NCBI GenBank assembly: GCA_023417065.1
Contig: JAEZGH010000181.1
Location: 50,549-114,548 of the forward strand
From: Bacteroidota bacterium
GTDB taxonomy: Bacteria > Bacteroidota > Bacteroidia > Cytophagales > Cyclobacteriaceae
Length of the DNA stretch: 64,000 nt
Reading direction: 5' to 3'
The notes under the pieces are model-generated. The model saw only the letters and a list, made by a program, of their open reading frames with translations, was not told the DNA's origin and did no database searches. Position numbers and translations under genes: made by a program. Within the stretch, counting starts at the first letter, position 1; each line of letters starts with the position of its first letter. Below, piece by piece: positions 24,483 to 33,389 of this stretch.

Positions 24483-26210
24483 CTAGCCTGCAGAGTCTTT
24501 TAGCGGCAGCGTAAAATAGAAAGTCGCTCCCTTATCAATGCGGGCTTCGGCCCAGACCCGGCCGCCATGGCGCGTGATAATCCGGTGGACAATGGCAAGC
24601 CCTACACCCGTGCCCTCGAAATCATTCTGACGATGCAGCCGCTGAAAGACACCAAACAGCTTTCCTGAGTATTGCATGTCGAAGCCGGTGCCATTGTCGC
24701 GGACCACAAATACCACAGCCTCGGGCTCGCGATATGATGAGACCATTATTCGCGCATCAGCGCGCTTACGGGTGTATTTAAAAGCGTTGGATATCAAATT
24801 AAGCCACACTTGTCGCAGAAGGTTCGGATCGCCATAGCTCGACTCGAGCGGGTCCACCGAAATGTCGACATTACGCCCCGGCTCCTGCGCCGCAATTTCA
24901 CCAATAACACTCTGCACGAGTGCCTTGGTATCAATAACTGTTTTAGTTAACTCCTTCCTCGCAACGCGCGAAAAATCCAGCAGGTCGTCGATGAGCCTGG
25001 CCATGCGGCGCGCATTGTTGACGACTACGCCCAACACGCGTCGCCCCTCATCGTCAAGTTGTGGTGCGTAGTCTTCCAGGAGTATCTGTGTGTATCCGTC
25101 AATCGAACGCAGCGGCGCGCGAAGGTCGTGAGAGACTGAATACGAAAACGACTCCAGTTCGCTGTTGAGCTGCTCAATACGCTGCAACGCCTTACGCTGT
25201 TCCGTGAAGTCGATAACGGTGGATCTGCTTTTGAAATATTCGTGCTGATCGTTAAATATTGCTGTACTGTTAACCAGGATGAAAAATGTACTCCCGTCTT
25301 TTCGCACAGCGGAGAACTCCTGATCGCGAAGTACGCCCTCCTTCTTGAACTTCGTGAACACTTCCTCAAACTTCGGCTTACTCTCCGGCGCAAGAAAATC
25401 AGCAAAGCGCATCTTGTTCAACACTTCCTCGCGGGAATAATTCAACCACTCAAGCCACGTGTTGTTTATTTCGATGACGGTTCCTGTCTCATCAAGCGAA
25501 TGATATCCGCAGGGAGCGTTGTCATAGATATCCTGTATCCGCTCTGATGCCCGGCGAAGTGATTGCTCTGCCCGGTTACGTGCCTTCAGGTTGATGTAGA
25601 TCAGATAAAACAGCAACAGCAGGATCAATACGGTAGTCAGGAGCAGGCCCACGAAATAATTTCCGGTGACGGCGGCCTTCTGTCGCGTGAGGCGCGTACG
25701 TTCACTGACCAGGCGATTCTCAACTTCCTGCATTTCCTCTATTGCCTGGCGAATCTCGTTCGTAAGGCGCTCTCCGGTCAGCGAAGCGTTGACAGCCTGG
25801 GCACCGTGTATGCCCCCCACACGACGTGCGTTGATGGCTTCATTGGTAAAGGCGATCTTCCGCCTGACCATTTCTTCGAGCTTGACAACGCGCTCCATCT
25901 TCTCAGGACTCGCACGCGTTACTTCCCGCAGGCTCTGCGTATGGACCAGAAGTTGTTTTGATGCTTCTACTGTGGGCTCGAGAAAGTCTTCGATACCTGT
26001 CAGACCAAAACCGCGCTGACCAGCCTCCAGGTCGATGGTCAGTGAAAGAATCTGTTCCGTGTGGTAGAGCACTGAATTGGCATGTGATATCCACCGCTCA
26101 ATGTTCGACGTAGCCTTATTGCTGCGATATGACGTAAAGGCAAGCCATGCGATAATCCCTATCGAAATAACAAACCCAAGCCAAATAACTCTTTGCAGAT
26201 AAGACCCCAT
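24483..26210 (-). CDS. Membrane sensor histidine kinase (CHASE3-like, PAS, HisKA, HATPase_c)
   Basis: 575 residues. TM1 (VIWLGFVISIGIIAWLAF), a periplasmic CHASE3-type helical sensor (about 35-185, with DLEAGQRGFGLTG), TM2 (YFVGLLLTTVLILLLLFYLIY), a short coiled coil, and PAS about 225-345 (DNAPCGYHSLDETGTVIEIN). The HisKA H-box is SYSVSHDLRAPL. HATPase_c has N-box NLISNAFKYTR, G1 DNGTGF and G2 GTGVGLAIVHRI. It senses an unknown signal at the envelope. It starts directly beside the GATTYCT repeat array. Confidence 0.95.
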   Translation of the reverse strand: MGSYLQRVIWLGFVISIGIIAWLAFTSYRSNKATSNIERWISHANSVLYHTEQILSLTIDLEAGQRGFGLTGIEDFLEPTVEASKQLLVHTQSLREVTRASPEKMERVVKLEEMVRRKIAFTNEAINARRVGGIHGAQAVNASLTGERLTNEIRQAIEEMQEVENRLVSERTRLTRQKAAVTGNYFVGLLLTTVLILLLLFYLIYINLKARNRAEQSLRRASERIQDIYDNAPCGYHSLDETGTVIEINNTWLEWLNYSREEVLNKMRFADFLAPESKPKFEEVFTKFKKEGVLRDQEFSAVRKDGSTFFILVNSTAIFNDQHEYFKSRSTVIDFTEQRKALQRIEQLNSELESFSYSVSHDLRAPLRSIDGYTQILLEDYAPQLDDEGRRVLGVVVNNARRMARLIDDLLDFSRVARKELTKTVIDTKALVQSVIGEIAAQEPGRNVDISVDPLESSYGDPNLLRQVWLNLISNAFKYTRKRADARIMVSSYREPEAVVFVVRDNGTGFDMQYSGKLFGVFQRLHRQNDFEGTGVGLAIVHRIITRHGGRVWAEARIDKGATFYFTLPLKDSAG

Positions 26211-26216
26211 TCCTTT

Positions 26217-26287
26217 GATTTCTGATTTCTGATTCCTGATTCCTGATTCCCTGGTTCCAGATTTCTGATTTCTGGTTTCTGATTATT
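26217..26287. repeat. Ten-unit GATTYCT heptamer array
   Basis: Ten consecutive seven- or eight-base units: GATTTCT twice, GATTCCT twice, GATTCCC, TGGTTCCA, GATTTCT twice, GGTTTCT, GATTATT. The array lies directly upstream of the kinase start. Open frames translating it (NQ-rich) are artefacts of the repeat. Confidence 0.85.
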
Positions 26288-26412
26288 AAAGACAATACAG
26301 ATGCCACTGTTGAAACACATCAGTGGTCTGTCATAAACATAGAGAAATGAAGGCAATTTAGGAACCCGCTTCAGATTTAATGAAGCGCTTCAGGCATCGG
26401 GGACCTGATAAA

Positions 26413-28053
26413 TCAGTTCTTCTTTATCGTAAACTCTACACGTCGGTTCAGACGACGCGTCTCCTCAGTATTATTGCTGGCGATCGGTTTGCTGCCACCA
26501 TACCCTTTTCCGGAAATCCGCTTCCTGTCGATCCCCTGAGAAACAAGGTAATCCCTGACCGTGTCTACACGTCCCTGCGAAAGCTTCACGTTCTGGAAAG
26601 GAACACCACGGTTATCCGTGTGACCTGAAAGTTCAATGTGAACATTAGGATTTGCTTTGAGGAATGCCACGACGAGGTCAAGCTCCGCATAAGATTCAGG
26701 AAGCAGTGTTGTTTTGCTTTGCTCGAATAATACATCTCTGAGATTGACCGTTGTCCCTACTTCAATCGGCTGAAGTTGGAAGTTCATCTCAAGGTTGTTC
26801 ATCTCAAAGCTTTCGATGTCGAGCTTTTCCAACACGCTGATGTAACCCGATGCCTCGATGCGAAGCCGGTACTTGTTAACCGAGGTGATATCAACGGAAT
26901 ACCCTTCTCTTGACGAACGAACCGTTGCCGGTTCGGCGGTCGACTCCTGGGGTTCAAAGGTTATCACCGCAGGAATTGTCTCACCACTCTGCGCATCAGT
27001 TACCTTTCCATACACCTGCACCGCATGACGTTTCGCCGGCTCAGGCTTGGTCTCCACAACTACAGATCTCTCTTCAACGAAAGGCTTTTCTTCGGTAACA
27101 GGTACATCCTCAGCTACAAGAATAATCTCGTCATCAGGATCGCTTTTCGCCAGTACTGTACTGTCTACCGGGAACGGAGTTTCAGGTTTATACATTCTGA
27201 CGTCGCCGTATCCGTCGCTGTTCTTTGTGCTTGTGAACAACGAATATCCGAGCGTTGCAAATTCGCGGTAAAAAAGATCCCGGCCTTCAGTATTGATCGA
27301 TACCAGGTTCTCGGGTTCACTCCAGTTTGTCCAACTGTCGTCGAGTCGCGACGCTGAGAAGATATCGAAACTACCTTTGCCTTTGCGTCCGTTTGTTGAG
27401 AAGTACAGCGTTTTGCCGTCGTGACTCAACGAAGGCGAAATTTCCTGGAACTGTGTATTGATCTTGTTGCCCAGGTTCTTGGGTGCCGACCACTTTCCAT
27501 CGGGACCGCGTTCACAAACGAAAAGGTCTTCCACGCCATAAGTACCATATGTCTCAGCAGAGAAGACGAAATACGATTTATCGGGACTGATATACCCTGA
27601 GATGATGTTTGACTTGTTCTGGAAGTACGGGATCGCGATGTTCTCGGGTCGTGACCATTGCCCTCCGACGCGGCGCGAAACTGATATACCCTGCGTGCGG
27701 GCCGGCGCACCTGACGGATCGTAATGCGTAAGCAGGAACATCTCGTTGCCATCGCCGGAGAAGCCAGCTACGCCGTTGAATGAGCTGTTGTTGAGAAGTG
27801 GACCGGCATGTACGGGCTCCGACCAGACGTTGTCGTCCGTGAGCGTGCAGTACCAGATATCGCCCGGGTCTTTCTTACCGCCGATGTTATTCGGATGATT
27901 GGCAATGGTAAAGAAGACCGTCTTCCCGTCGGGAGTAATCACCGGATTGAGTTCATCAAATTCGGAGTTGAGTTTCGTAAATGGATTGTTCAGGGGCTGG
28001 GCGGTCAGGCTAAGCACAAAAAACAGGGAGGCGATCGGAAACATCACGTTCAT
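26413..28053 (-). CDS. PD40 (WD40-like) + carboxypeptidase-regulatory-like + OmpA domain protein
   Basis: 546 residues from the ATG at 28053 (MNVMFPIASLFFVLSLTAQ signal peptide). The frame extends to 28101, but a -7 box lies between. PD40 beta-propeller repeats (ELNPVITPDGKTVFFT, GISPDKSYFVFSAE, ISPSLSHDGKTLYFSTNGR) occupy about 30-290. A CarboxypepD_reg-like segment (GKVTDAQSGETIPAVITF) covers about 345-430. The C-terminal OmpA peptidoglycan-binding domain (VHIELSGHTDNRG...QGRVDTVRDYL) covers about 435-546. It is likely an outer-membrane/peptidoglycan linker lipoprotein-like protein of the type common in Bacteroidota. Confidence 0.93.
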   Translation of the reverse strand: MNVMFPIASLFFVLSLTAQPLNNPFTKLNSEFDELNPVITPDGKTVFFTIANHPNNIGGKKDPGDIWYCTLTDDNVWSEPVHAGPLLNNSSFNGVAGFSGDGNEMFLLTHYDPSGAPARTQGISVSRRVGGQWSRPENIAIPYFQNKSNIISGYISPDKSYFVFSAETYGTYGVEDLFVCERGPDGKWSAPKNLGNKINTQFQEISPSLSHDGKTLYFSTNGRKGKGSFDIFSASRLDDSWTNWSEPENLVSINTEGRDLFYREFATLGYSLFTSTKNSDGYGDVRMYKPETPFPVDSTVLAKSDPDDEIILVAEDVPVTEEKPFVEERSVVVETKPEPAKRHAVQVYGKVTDAQSGETIPAVITFEPQESTAEPATVRSSREGYSVDITSVNKYRLRIEASGYISVLEKLDIESFEMNNLEMNFQLQPIEVGTTVNLRDVLFEQSKTTLLPESYAELDLVVAFLKANPNVHIELSGHTDNRGVPFQNVKLSQGRVDTVRDYLVSQGIDRKRISGKGYGGSKPIASNNTEETRRLNRRVEFTIKKN

Positions 28054-28068
28054 ACATCTTAACACATG

Positions 28069-28076
28069 CAAATATA
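28069..28076 (-). promoter_or_regulatory. -7 box (TATATTTG) of the PD40/OmpA gene
   Basis: CAAATATA on the plus strand reads TATATTTG on the minus strand, 16 bases upstream of the ATG at 28053. This supports the shorter start. No TTG at ideal spacing. Confidence 0.5.
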
Positions 28077-28104
28077 TTTTTCTACCGGGTAATTTTATCA
28101 TTTA

Positions 28105-28704
28105 TCATCCGGAAATACGGCTTACCCAGGGATTGTTCTTCAACCAGAACCTCCAGGGCAGGGCTGCATCAGCACCGGCATAATCAATGCCAATTCTCGG
28201 GCCGCTGGCAATATTTCGTCGCGCCGGTTTGCTTTGCAGATCCTCGATCCAAATTTCATCACTCAGGAGGAATCTGCCATTCCAGTTTCTGTCAATGCCT
28301 AAGGCCCGGGTCAACTTGCCGGGGCCAGAGGTAAGCTGACGGTCAGCCCCGTGCATGTTCCGTCGCAGACGCATCTCTTCAATTCCATGTGTGGGCTCCA
28401 GCGCGCGAACCAGCACAGCTTCAGGAACGCCGGCTACGTTGGTGACGACATTGAAAAGATGATGAATACCGTAGCAGAGATAGACGTATGCAAACCCGCC
28501 GCGCGCAAACATAATCGCGTTCCGGCCGGTCTGGCGTTTCTGAAAAGCATGGCAACCGCGCTCTGTCCACGAATAGGCTTCAGTCTCAACAATCACCCCT
28601 CCTGTCACCATACCGTTTATCTGGGTGAACAAGCTCTTTCCAAGCAGGTCTCGCGCAATTTTTACTACGTCTGTCCGCTCGTAAAAGCTTTCTGGCAACC
28701 TCAT
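28105..28704 (-). CDS. DNA-3-methyladenine glycosylase (AAG/Mpg family)
   Basis: 199 residues matching the single-domain AAG/MPG fold. It has ARDLLGKSLF, the catalytic Glu region VETEAYSWTERGCHAF, NAIMFARGGFAYVYLCYGIHH-type nucleotide-flipping region, and SGPGKLTRALGID. It excises alkylated or deaminated purines to start base-excision repair. Cytosolic. It is divergent from the DUF2911 gene, 78 bases away. Confidence 0.96.
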   Translation of the reverse strand: MRLPESFYERTDVVKIARDLLGKSLFTQINGMVTGGVIVETEAYSWTERGCHAFQKRQTGRNAIMFARGGFAYVYLCYGIHHLFNVVTNVAGVPEAVLVRALEPTHGIEEMRLRRNMHGADRQLTSGPGKLTRALGIDRNWNGRFLLSDEIWIEDLQSKPARRNIASGPRIGIDYAGADAALPWRFWLKNNPWVSRISG

Positions 28705-28782
28705 CCTACACTGATTTCTGAGTGGAAAGAATTTCTATATTTACGGCCGCTTTGAATAACAAAAACAATAAACAATTCAAAA

Positions 28783-29631
28783 ATGAAAAAATCGATCCTT
28801 TTTTGTGCACTACTCATGGTCGGATTTCTGGCTGAAGCTCAGATTCAGACTCCAGCTGCCAGTGCGCCGGCATCAGTTTACACGCAAGTCGGACTTACCG
28901 ATGTTAAGGTAGACTATTTCAGACCGCGTGCAAAAGGTCGCAAAATTTTCGGTTCTGAAGCCACAGTGCTTGTGCCTTTTGGAAAGATCTGGAGAACAGG
29001 TGCGAATGGCGGAACGAAGATTTCGTTTTCCGACGATGTAACGGTAGAAGGCAAATCGGTGCCCAAAGGTGAATACCTGATTTTCTCATGGCCCGGCGCA
29101 ACGGAGTGGACAATCTCCTTGTACAAAGACCTCACCCTCGGCGGTAACACCGGTGGTTATAAAGAAGAAAACGAGGTTGCCAAATTCAAGGTAAAGCCTG
29201 AAAAGCTTACTGAGAAAGTGGAAATGCTGACGATCAACATCACTGATATTTCCGATGACAACACGCAGGCAAAAGTTCAGATTGCATGGGAAAACACTTC
29301 CGTGAAGTTCGGCATCGCCGTTTCATTCGACGAGAAAGTGATGAAGTCTATCGAGGCAAATACCAAACTCAATCCTAACAACCTGTTCCAGGCTGCGGTA
29401 TACTACTTTGAAACCGGCAAAGACCTGAAGAAGGCGCTGGAGTGGATCAACGTAGCTGCCGATGCAAACCCTAACGCATTCTGGATCACTCATCAGAAAG
29501 CCAAGATTCAGAAAGCTCTCGGTGACAAGGCAGGTGCCAAGGCAACAGCCACTGCATCTCTTGAAGCTGCCAAAAAGCAAGGCAACCGCGACTACCAGAT
29601 GATGAACGAAGACCTCATCAAGTCGCTGTAG
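28783..29631 (+). CDS. DUF2911 domain protein, secreted
   Basis: 282 residues with a signal peptide (MKKSILFCALLMVGFLAEAQ). DUF2911 landmarks: VGLTDVKVDYFRPRAKGRKIFG, PFGKIWRTGANGGTKISFS, PKGEYLIFSWPG and TEWTISLYKD. The C-terminal quarter (about 195-282) is alpha-helical and TPR-like (NLFQAAVYYFETGKDLKKALEW). The function of the family is not known; it is common in Bacteroidota. A degenerate TATATTTA -7 sequence lies about 40 bases upstream, and a clear terminator follows. Confidence 0.93.
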   Translation: MKKSILFCALLMVGFLAEAQIQTPAASAPASVYTQVGLTDVKVDYFRPRAKGRKIFGSEATVLVPFGKIWRTGANGGTKISFSDDVTVEGKSVPKGEYLIFSWPGATEWTISLYKDLTLGGNTGGYKEENEVAKFKVKPEKLTEKVEMLTINITDISDDNTQAKVQIAWENTSVKFGIAVSFDEKVMKSIEANTKLNPNNLFQAAVYYFETGKDLKKALEWINVAADANPNAFWITHQKAKIQKALGDKAGAKATATASLEAAKKQGNRDYQMMNEDLIKSL

Positions 29632-29656
29632 TATTTGGTTAAGATATTCTTATCCG

Positions 29657-29683
29657 AAAGGCCATCGTCATGATGGCCTTTTT
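29657..29683 (+). terminator. Rho-independent terminator of the DUF2911 gene
   Basis: AAAGGCCATC (29657-29666) pairs with GATGGCCTTT (29672-29681) across a 5-base loop, followed by a short T-run. Confidence 0.9.
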
Positions 29684-29978
29684 GTTTGCCCCGATTTACG
29701 CGATGCTTTACTCGCGGCTGGTAACGGAGCGTTCGTGCCTTCGGGAACGGCATGGGGAGTTGGAGAGTGAAGTGTGAATGAGGAGAACCGGCAAACCGGC
29801 ATCAAGAGCCATACCAGCCACTGGCAGTTGCGTGTGACCTATCGGGGATTGGAAATCATGAATTATCAGGATTCAGAAAATAATGAATGTTTTTCCCCCT
29901 GATACTTGATATTTGGAACGTGAACCTTCCGAACGGAACGGGAACCCAAACCAGAAACCAGAAATCTGGAATTAAAAG
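29684..29978. other. Gene-free gap with degenerate heptamer-like repeats
   Basis: No protein-like frame. From about 29852 to 29975 there are scattered units related to the GATTYCT family and its complement (GGAAATCATG, TCAGGATTCAG, AACCAGAAACCAGAAATCTGG), ending just before the DinB-like gene. The first half holds only short, imperfect inverted repeats. Confidence 0.5.
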
Positions 29979-30530
29979 ATGATATCATCGTGGAAGCAAT
30001 CCTTTGAGGAGAACAGCAGACTATTTGAACGATCGTTTGGCCACCTCACTGCAAGCGAGCTGAACTGGAAGCCTGATGAATCGGCGTGGAGTGTCGGCCA
30101 GGTCATCGAGCATCTGATCCGTATCAACGAGTCGTACTACCCGGTGCTTGGACAGCTTAAGACCGGTCATAATCCAGCGCCGTGGATCGCTAATATTGGC
30201 TTTATACCGAAGCTCTTCGCGAAGTTTATCCTTGCCGGCGTTGACCCCGAGCGCCAAAAGAAGATCAAGACCTTTCCCCTGTGGGAACCGTCGTATACCA
30301 CGATACCTGAAGACATTGTTGCGCGATTCATTTCGCATCACCGTGACATGATAAATAAGCTGGATACCTTCAGAGACCTTTTCGGAAAAGGCATTATCAT
30401 TTCGTCCCCGGCAAAGCGCTACGTTGTCTATCCACTGGATACCGCGATCGACATCCTTATCCTGCACGAAAAACGCCACTACAACCAGGCGATGGAGGTA
30501 GTGGCGCTTCAGAAAGGAACGCAGTTTTAG
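29979..30530 (+). CDS. DinB-like (DUF664/DinB_2) family protein
   Basis: 183 residues of four-helix-bundle type. The three metal-ligand histidines expected in DinB-like proteins are visible: VIEHLIRINESYY, FISHHRDMINKL and LHEKRHYNQAMEV. There is no signal peptide. Family members include thiol-dependent metalloenzymes and damage-induced proteins; the substrate here is unknown. Confidence 0.92.
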   Translation: MISSWKQSFEENSRLFERSFGHLTASELNWKPDESAWSVGQVIEHLIRINESYYPVLGQLKTGHNPAPWIANIGFIPKLFAKFILAGVDPERQKKIKTFPLWEPSYTTIPEDIVARFISHHRDMINKLDTFRDLFGKGIIISSPAKRYVVYPLDTAIDILILHEKRHYNQAMEVVALQKGTQF

Positions 30531-30823
30531 TTGCACGTTGCCGGTTCCCTGTTGCCGTAATCGCTTAATGCAGAGCACGCCCGACGTGCTCACTCTCAAA
30601 CTGCTGCGTTCGAAGGTACTAACGCATCCGGTTACCGGATGCGGTTTACGGGGACAAAAGGGACTCGGGGGAGTATGGTGTGGTAACCGTCAACCTCACC
30701 ACCACCCTGCTACCTTGCCACGTTGCTGGACTGCCACCTTGATACGGGAACGAGAGCCATCCAAAGCAGCAACTTTACAGTCAACCAGGCATGGCAATCC
30801 TTGAACCCTGAACCCTGAACCTC
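30531..30823. other. Gene-free gap with hairpin and TGAACCC heptamers
   Basis: CGCATCCGG (30623-30631) and CCGGATGCG (30635-30643) form a perfect 9-bp hairpin with a 3-base loop but no T-run. At 30802-30822 there are three tandem TGAACC(C/T) heptamers next to the SDR stop. No coding frame is convincing. Confidence 0.55.
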
Positions 30824-31690
30824 CTACGTGTTGACAATCGATCCACCGTTCGGATGTAAAACCTGCCCCGTGAGGAATGACGCTTCGCGCGATGCCAGGA
30901 AGACATAACACGTTGCAATTTCCACGGGCTGGGCAGGCCGCCCCATCGGGATATCCTGGCCGAACTTGGCGACCTTCTCGTCGTCGAACGACGCCACAAT
31001 CAGCGGCGTCCATACCGGACCAGGCGCCACAGCATTCACACGTATCCCCTTTTTCGCCAGCGACTGCGACAGACTCCGGGTAAATGACACGATCGCTCCT
31101 TTTGTCGACGAGTAATCCATCAACGTTTCATTCCCCTTATAGGCGTTTACAGAGGCCGTGTTGATGATCACGCTGCCTTCGGTAAGGTGCGGTATCGCAA
31201 AGCGCGCCATGTGGAAATACGAGAAAATATTCACCTTGAACGTGTATTCAAGCTGCTCCGCGCTGATGTCTTCAAGGTTCTCCTGTTCATATTGCACGCC
31301 GGCATTATTAACCAGGATGTCGATCCGCTTGAATCGCTCCAGCGTCTTGTCGACGACCTCCTTGCAGTTGGCTTCCTGCGAAATATCCGTCGCGATCAGC
31401 AACGCTTCTTTCCCATACTTCCGGATATCGGAAGCAGTCTGTTTTGCATCTTCATGTTCATCCAGATAAACCACTACCACGTCGGCACCTTCCTTGGCAA
31501 ACAAAACGGCTACTGCCCTTCCGATGCCACTGTCACCACCCGTTATGACGGCAACCTTCCCTTCCAATCTTCCGAAGCCGGGTTCTTCAGTGTCGTAAAT
31601 CGGCCGCGGCCTCATTTCGCGTTCAATTCCCGGTTGACGGTCCTGATGTTGAGGTGGCAGCGTCTCCGGCATTTTTGTATTTCCAGCCAT
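30824..31690 (-). CDS. SDR-family oxidoreductase, general-stress (YdaD/YhdF-like) type
   Basis: 288 residues. After an N-terminal extension (about 40 residues, PPQHQDRQPGIE) comes a Rossmann fold with TGGDSGIGRAVA cofactor motif, NNAGVQYEQ, catalytic Ser in INTASVN, and YxxxK in DYSSTKG. The C-terminal SFLTGQVLHPNGG is typical. The N-terminal extension and wording match the stress-induced SDR subgroup (NAD(P)-dependent, aldehyde/alcohol substrates uncertain). It lies 27 bases downstream of the baeRF gene on the same strand. Confidence 0.94.
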   Translation of the reverse strand: MAGNTKMPETLPPQHQDRQPGIEREMRPRPIYDTEEPGFGRLEGKVAVITGGDSGIGRAVAVLFAKEGADVVVVYLDEHEDAKQTASDIRKYGKEALLIATDISQEANCKEVVDKTLERFKRIDILVNNAGVQYEQENLEDISAEQLEYTFKVNIFSYFHMARFAIPHLTEGSVIINTASVNAYKGNETLMDYSSTKGAIVSFTRSLSQSLAKKGIRVNAVAPGPVWTPLIVASFDDEKVAKFGQDIPMGRPAQPVEIATCYVFLASREASFLTGQVLHPNGGSIVNT

Positions 31691-31717
31691 ATTAATTTCT
31701 TTTGTTTGTAAAAATTA

Positions 31718-33172
31718 TCAGTAGCGCAGCAGCGCCGCCATCTTTGCTCCTGACGGCATGTCTTCCGGACTCAGGAAGTGCACGTCGCCGCCATTGAGGA
31801 TGGTTTTGATCACGGCGCGGTCAACGAGACATTCGTCACCCTCCGCTTTCTCTTCGTGAATGGTAAGTCTGTTCTCCATTTCATCAAACGTTCCCCAGAT
31901 GTGGCAGCCCTTCACCAGGAACAGATGCCATATCCGGCCGTAGTGCGCAGCCGGAATTACTTCCTCGGCATTTGTTGTTGTCAATGCCGTGGCAGACTGA
32001 TTCCCATAGTTCTGAAGCGCCTTCTGCGTGCGCTCACGGAAGTAGGGTTCCATCACACTTCGCGCCTTCTGGTACAACGCATTCGTATCTTCGTACTCCT
32101 GATTTCCGGTGATGACATCATCCCAGATATTGTTGTAGTCTGACACCGATTTGTATATCGGCAAAAGATATTCGACGCCGGCGAGAAGCAACGGCACGTT
32201 CTCGCGATTGAGAACTTCATCCCACAACGTGTCGTCTACTTCTTCCAGGTAGGTGGCGATGTGATCCTTCTCATCGGCTTTGCCCGCACCGTGGCCATGG
32301 AATGCTGCTCCTGAGCCTCCCATCCCGCTTTCACTTCTGAAAAGCTTTTGGTCGCCTTTTTCCTCAAAGTGTACGACATCATCTACACCGTTTGGCAGCT
32401 CTTCAAGTTCAATCTGTTTCATCCCGAATGCATCGGCGCGAAAGAATTTTACTTGCTTCTTGCTGATGGAAAGAAGATAAAAATACTCCTTGATGGTCAT
32501 GGCGTTGACCAGCTGTTTCAGCATGAATGTACTATTGAGCAGAACCTCTTCATGCGGCTTGTCAGGCATCTTTACATACTTGAACATGTCTTCCGTTATG
32601 AAGACCGCCAGCCCCTGTTCCATACTTCTCCAGAACGGTGTATTGCGAAGCAGCTCGTAGCCAGGTTCCAGTATTTTCTGAATTCTTGTCTGGTCTACTC
32701 CTTTCTCCTTCAACTCACCGGCTACGCGTTGTAGTGCATTCTTAAAAGCCAGGTTGTCCTGTAATTCATTCACCTCCACGCCAGAGCGATGGGTGGGCAG
32801 GTAGATCGAAATACAGAATTCTGCCTCGTGATTGGCGAGGTCCTGAAATATTTCGCGCGTCAGGACACCGGGAAGTTGCTCAGGCACCGCTGGTGCGCGC
32901 TCCTCACCGGATGCGTCCGTTCGGGTTTTCTGAGTGTTATTGTTGTTCTTCGGTTCCTTTCTTGGTTCTCCTTTGTTGACATTCCGGTTAGGGTGGCGTA
33001 CGCGCACGTTGGCCGGCATCTCGTCCGGCCCATCCGTATACTTATCCGCCATGTCGAGATATTGATCTTCCGATCCGACCATCGCCGGCTTCAATCCGAC
33101 GCCTTCTTCTTTGCCCGAACCGGATGGTTTCCCCTTAGGGGGATGATATGTTCCTTCTCTGTCTTTTCCCAT
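31718..33172 (-). CDS. baeRF-type (bacterial archaeo-eukaryotic release factor-like) protein
   Basis: 484 residues from the ATG at 33172 (MGKDREGTYHPPKGK); the frame extends to 33277 but with poor composition. The disordered, charged N-terminus (1-100) is followed by an eRF1-like domain set: FCISIYLPTHRSGVEV, YFYLLSISKKQVKFFRADAFG, GHGAGKADEKDHIATYLEEVD, LLLAGVEYLLPIYKSV, and VDRAVIKTILNGGDVHFL at the end. The best match is the baeRF class, proposed to act in stress-linked ribosome or RNA functions; the exact subfamily is uncertain. Operon with the stress SDR supports a stress role. Confidence 0.82.
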   Translation of the reverse strand: MGKDREGTYHPPKGKPSGSGKEEGVGLKPAMVGSEDQYLDMADKYTDGPDEMPANVRVRHPNRNVNKGEPRKEPKNNNNTQKTRTDASGEERAPAVPEQLPGVLTREIFQDLANHEAEFCISIYLPTHRSGVEVNELQDNLAFKNALQRVAGELKEKGVDQTRIQKILEPGYELLRNTPFWRSMEQGLAVFITEDMFKYVKMPDKPHEEVLLNSTFMLKQLVNAMTIKEYFYLLSISKKQVKFFRADAFGMKQIELEELPNGVDDVVHFEEKGDQKLFRSESGMGGSGAAFHGHGAGKADEKDHIATYLEEVDDTLWDEVLNRENVPLLLAGVEYLLPIYKSVSDYNNIWDDVITGNQEYEDTNALYQKARSVMEPYFRERTQKALQNYGNQSATALTTTNAEEVIPAAHYGRIWHLFLVKGCHIWGTFDEMENRLTIHEEKAEGDECLVDRAVIKTILNGGDVHFLSPEDMPSGAKMAALLRY

Positions 33173-33389
33173 AATCGTAGAATTTTGATCAAAAGACGAA
33201 AAAAGGATACCAGCAACCCTGCAAAGGCGGGTAGCCATTCCGTTATATGAGCACCACTTGATGCATACGGGAATCAAAAGACAATGTCACCTGCTGCATA
33301 CCACAAGATTGTCCAGTGTCCGAACGCGTGGAGTAAGAGCTGCTGTGGAAGAAGATGCCTGTGCTTCTACAGCACAAGGCAAAATTGAA

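Noticed and set aside
26116..26356. NQ-rich minus-strand frames
   Set aside because: They simply translate the GATTYCT heptamer array.
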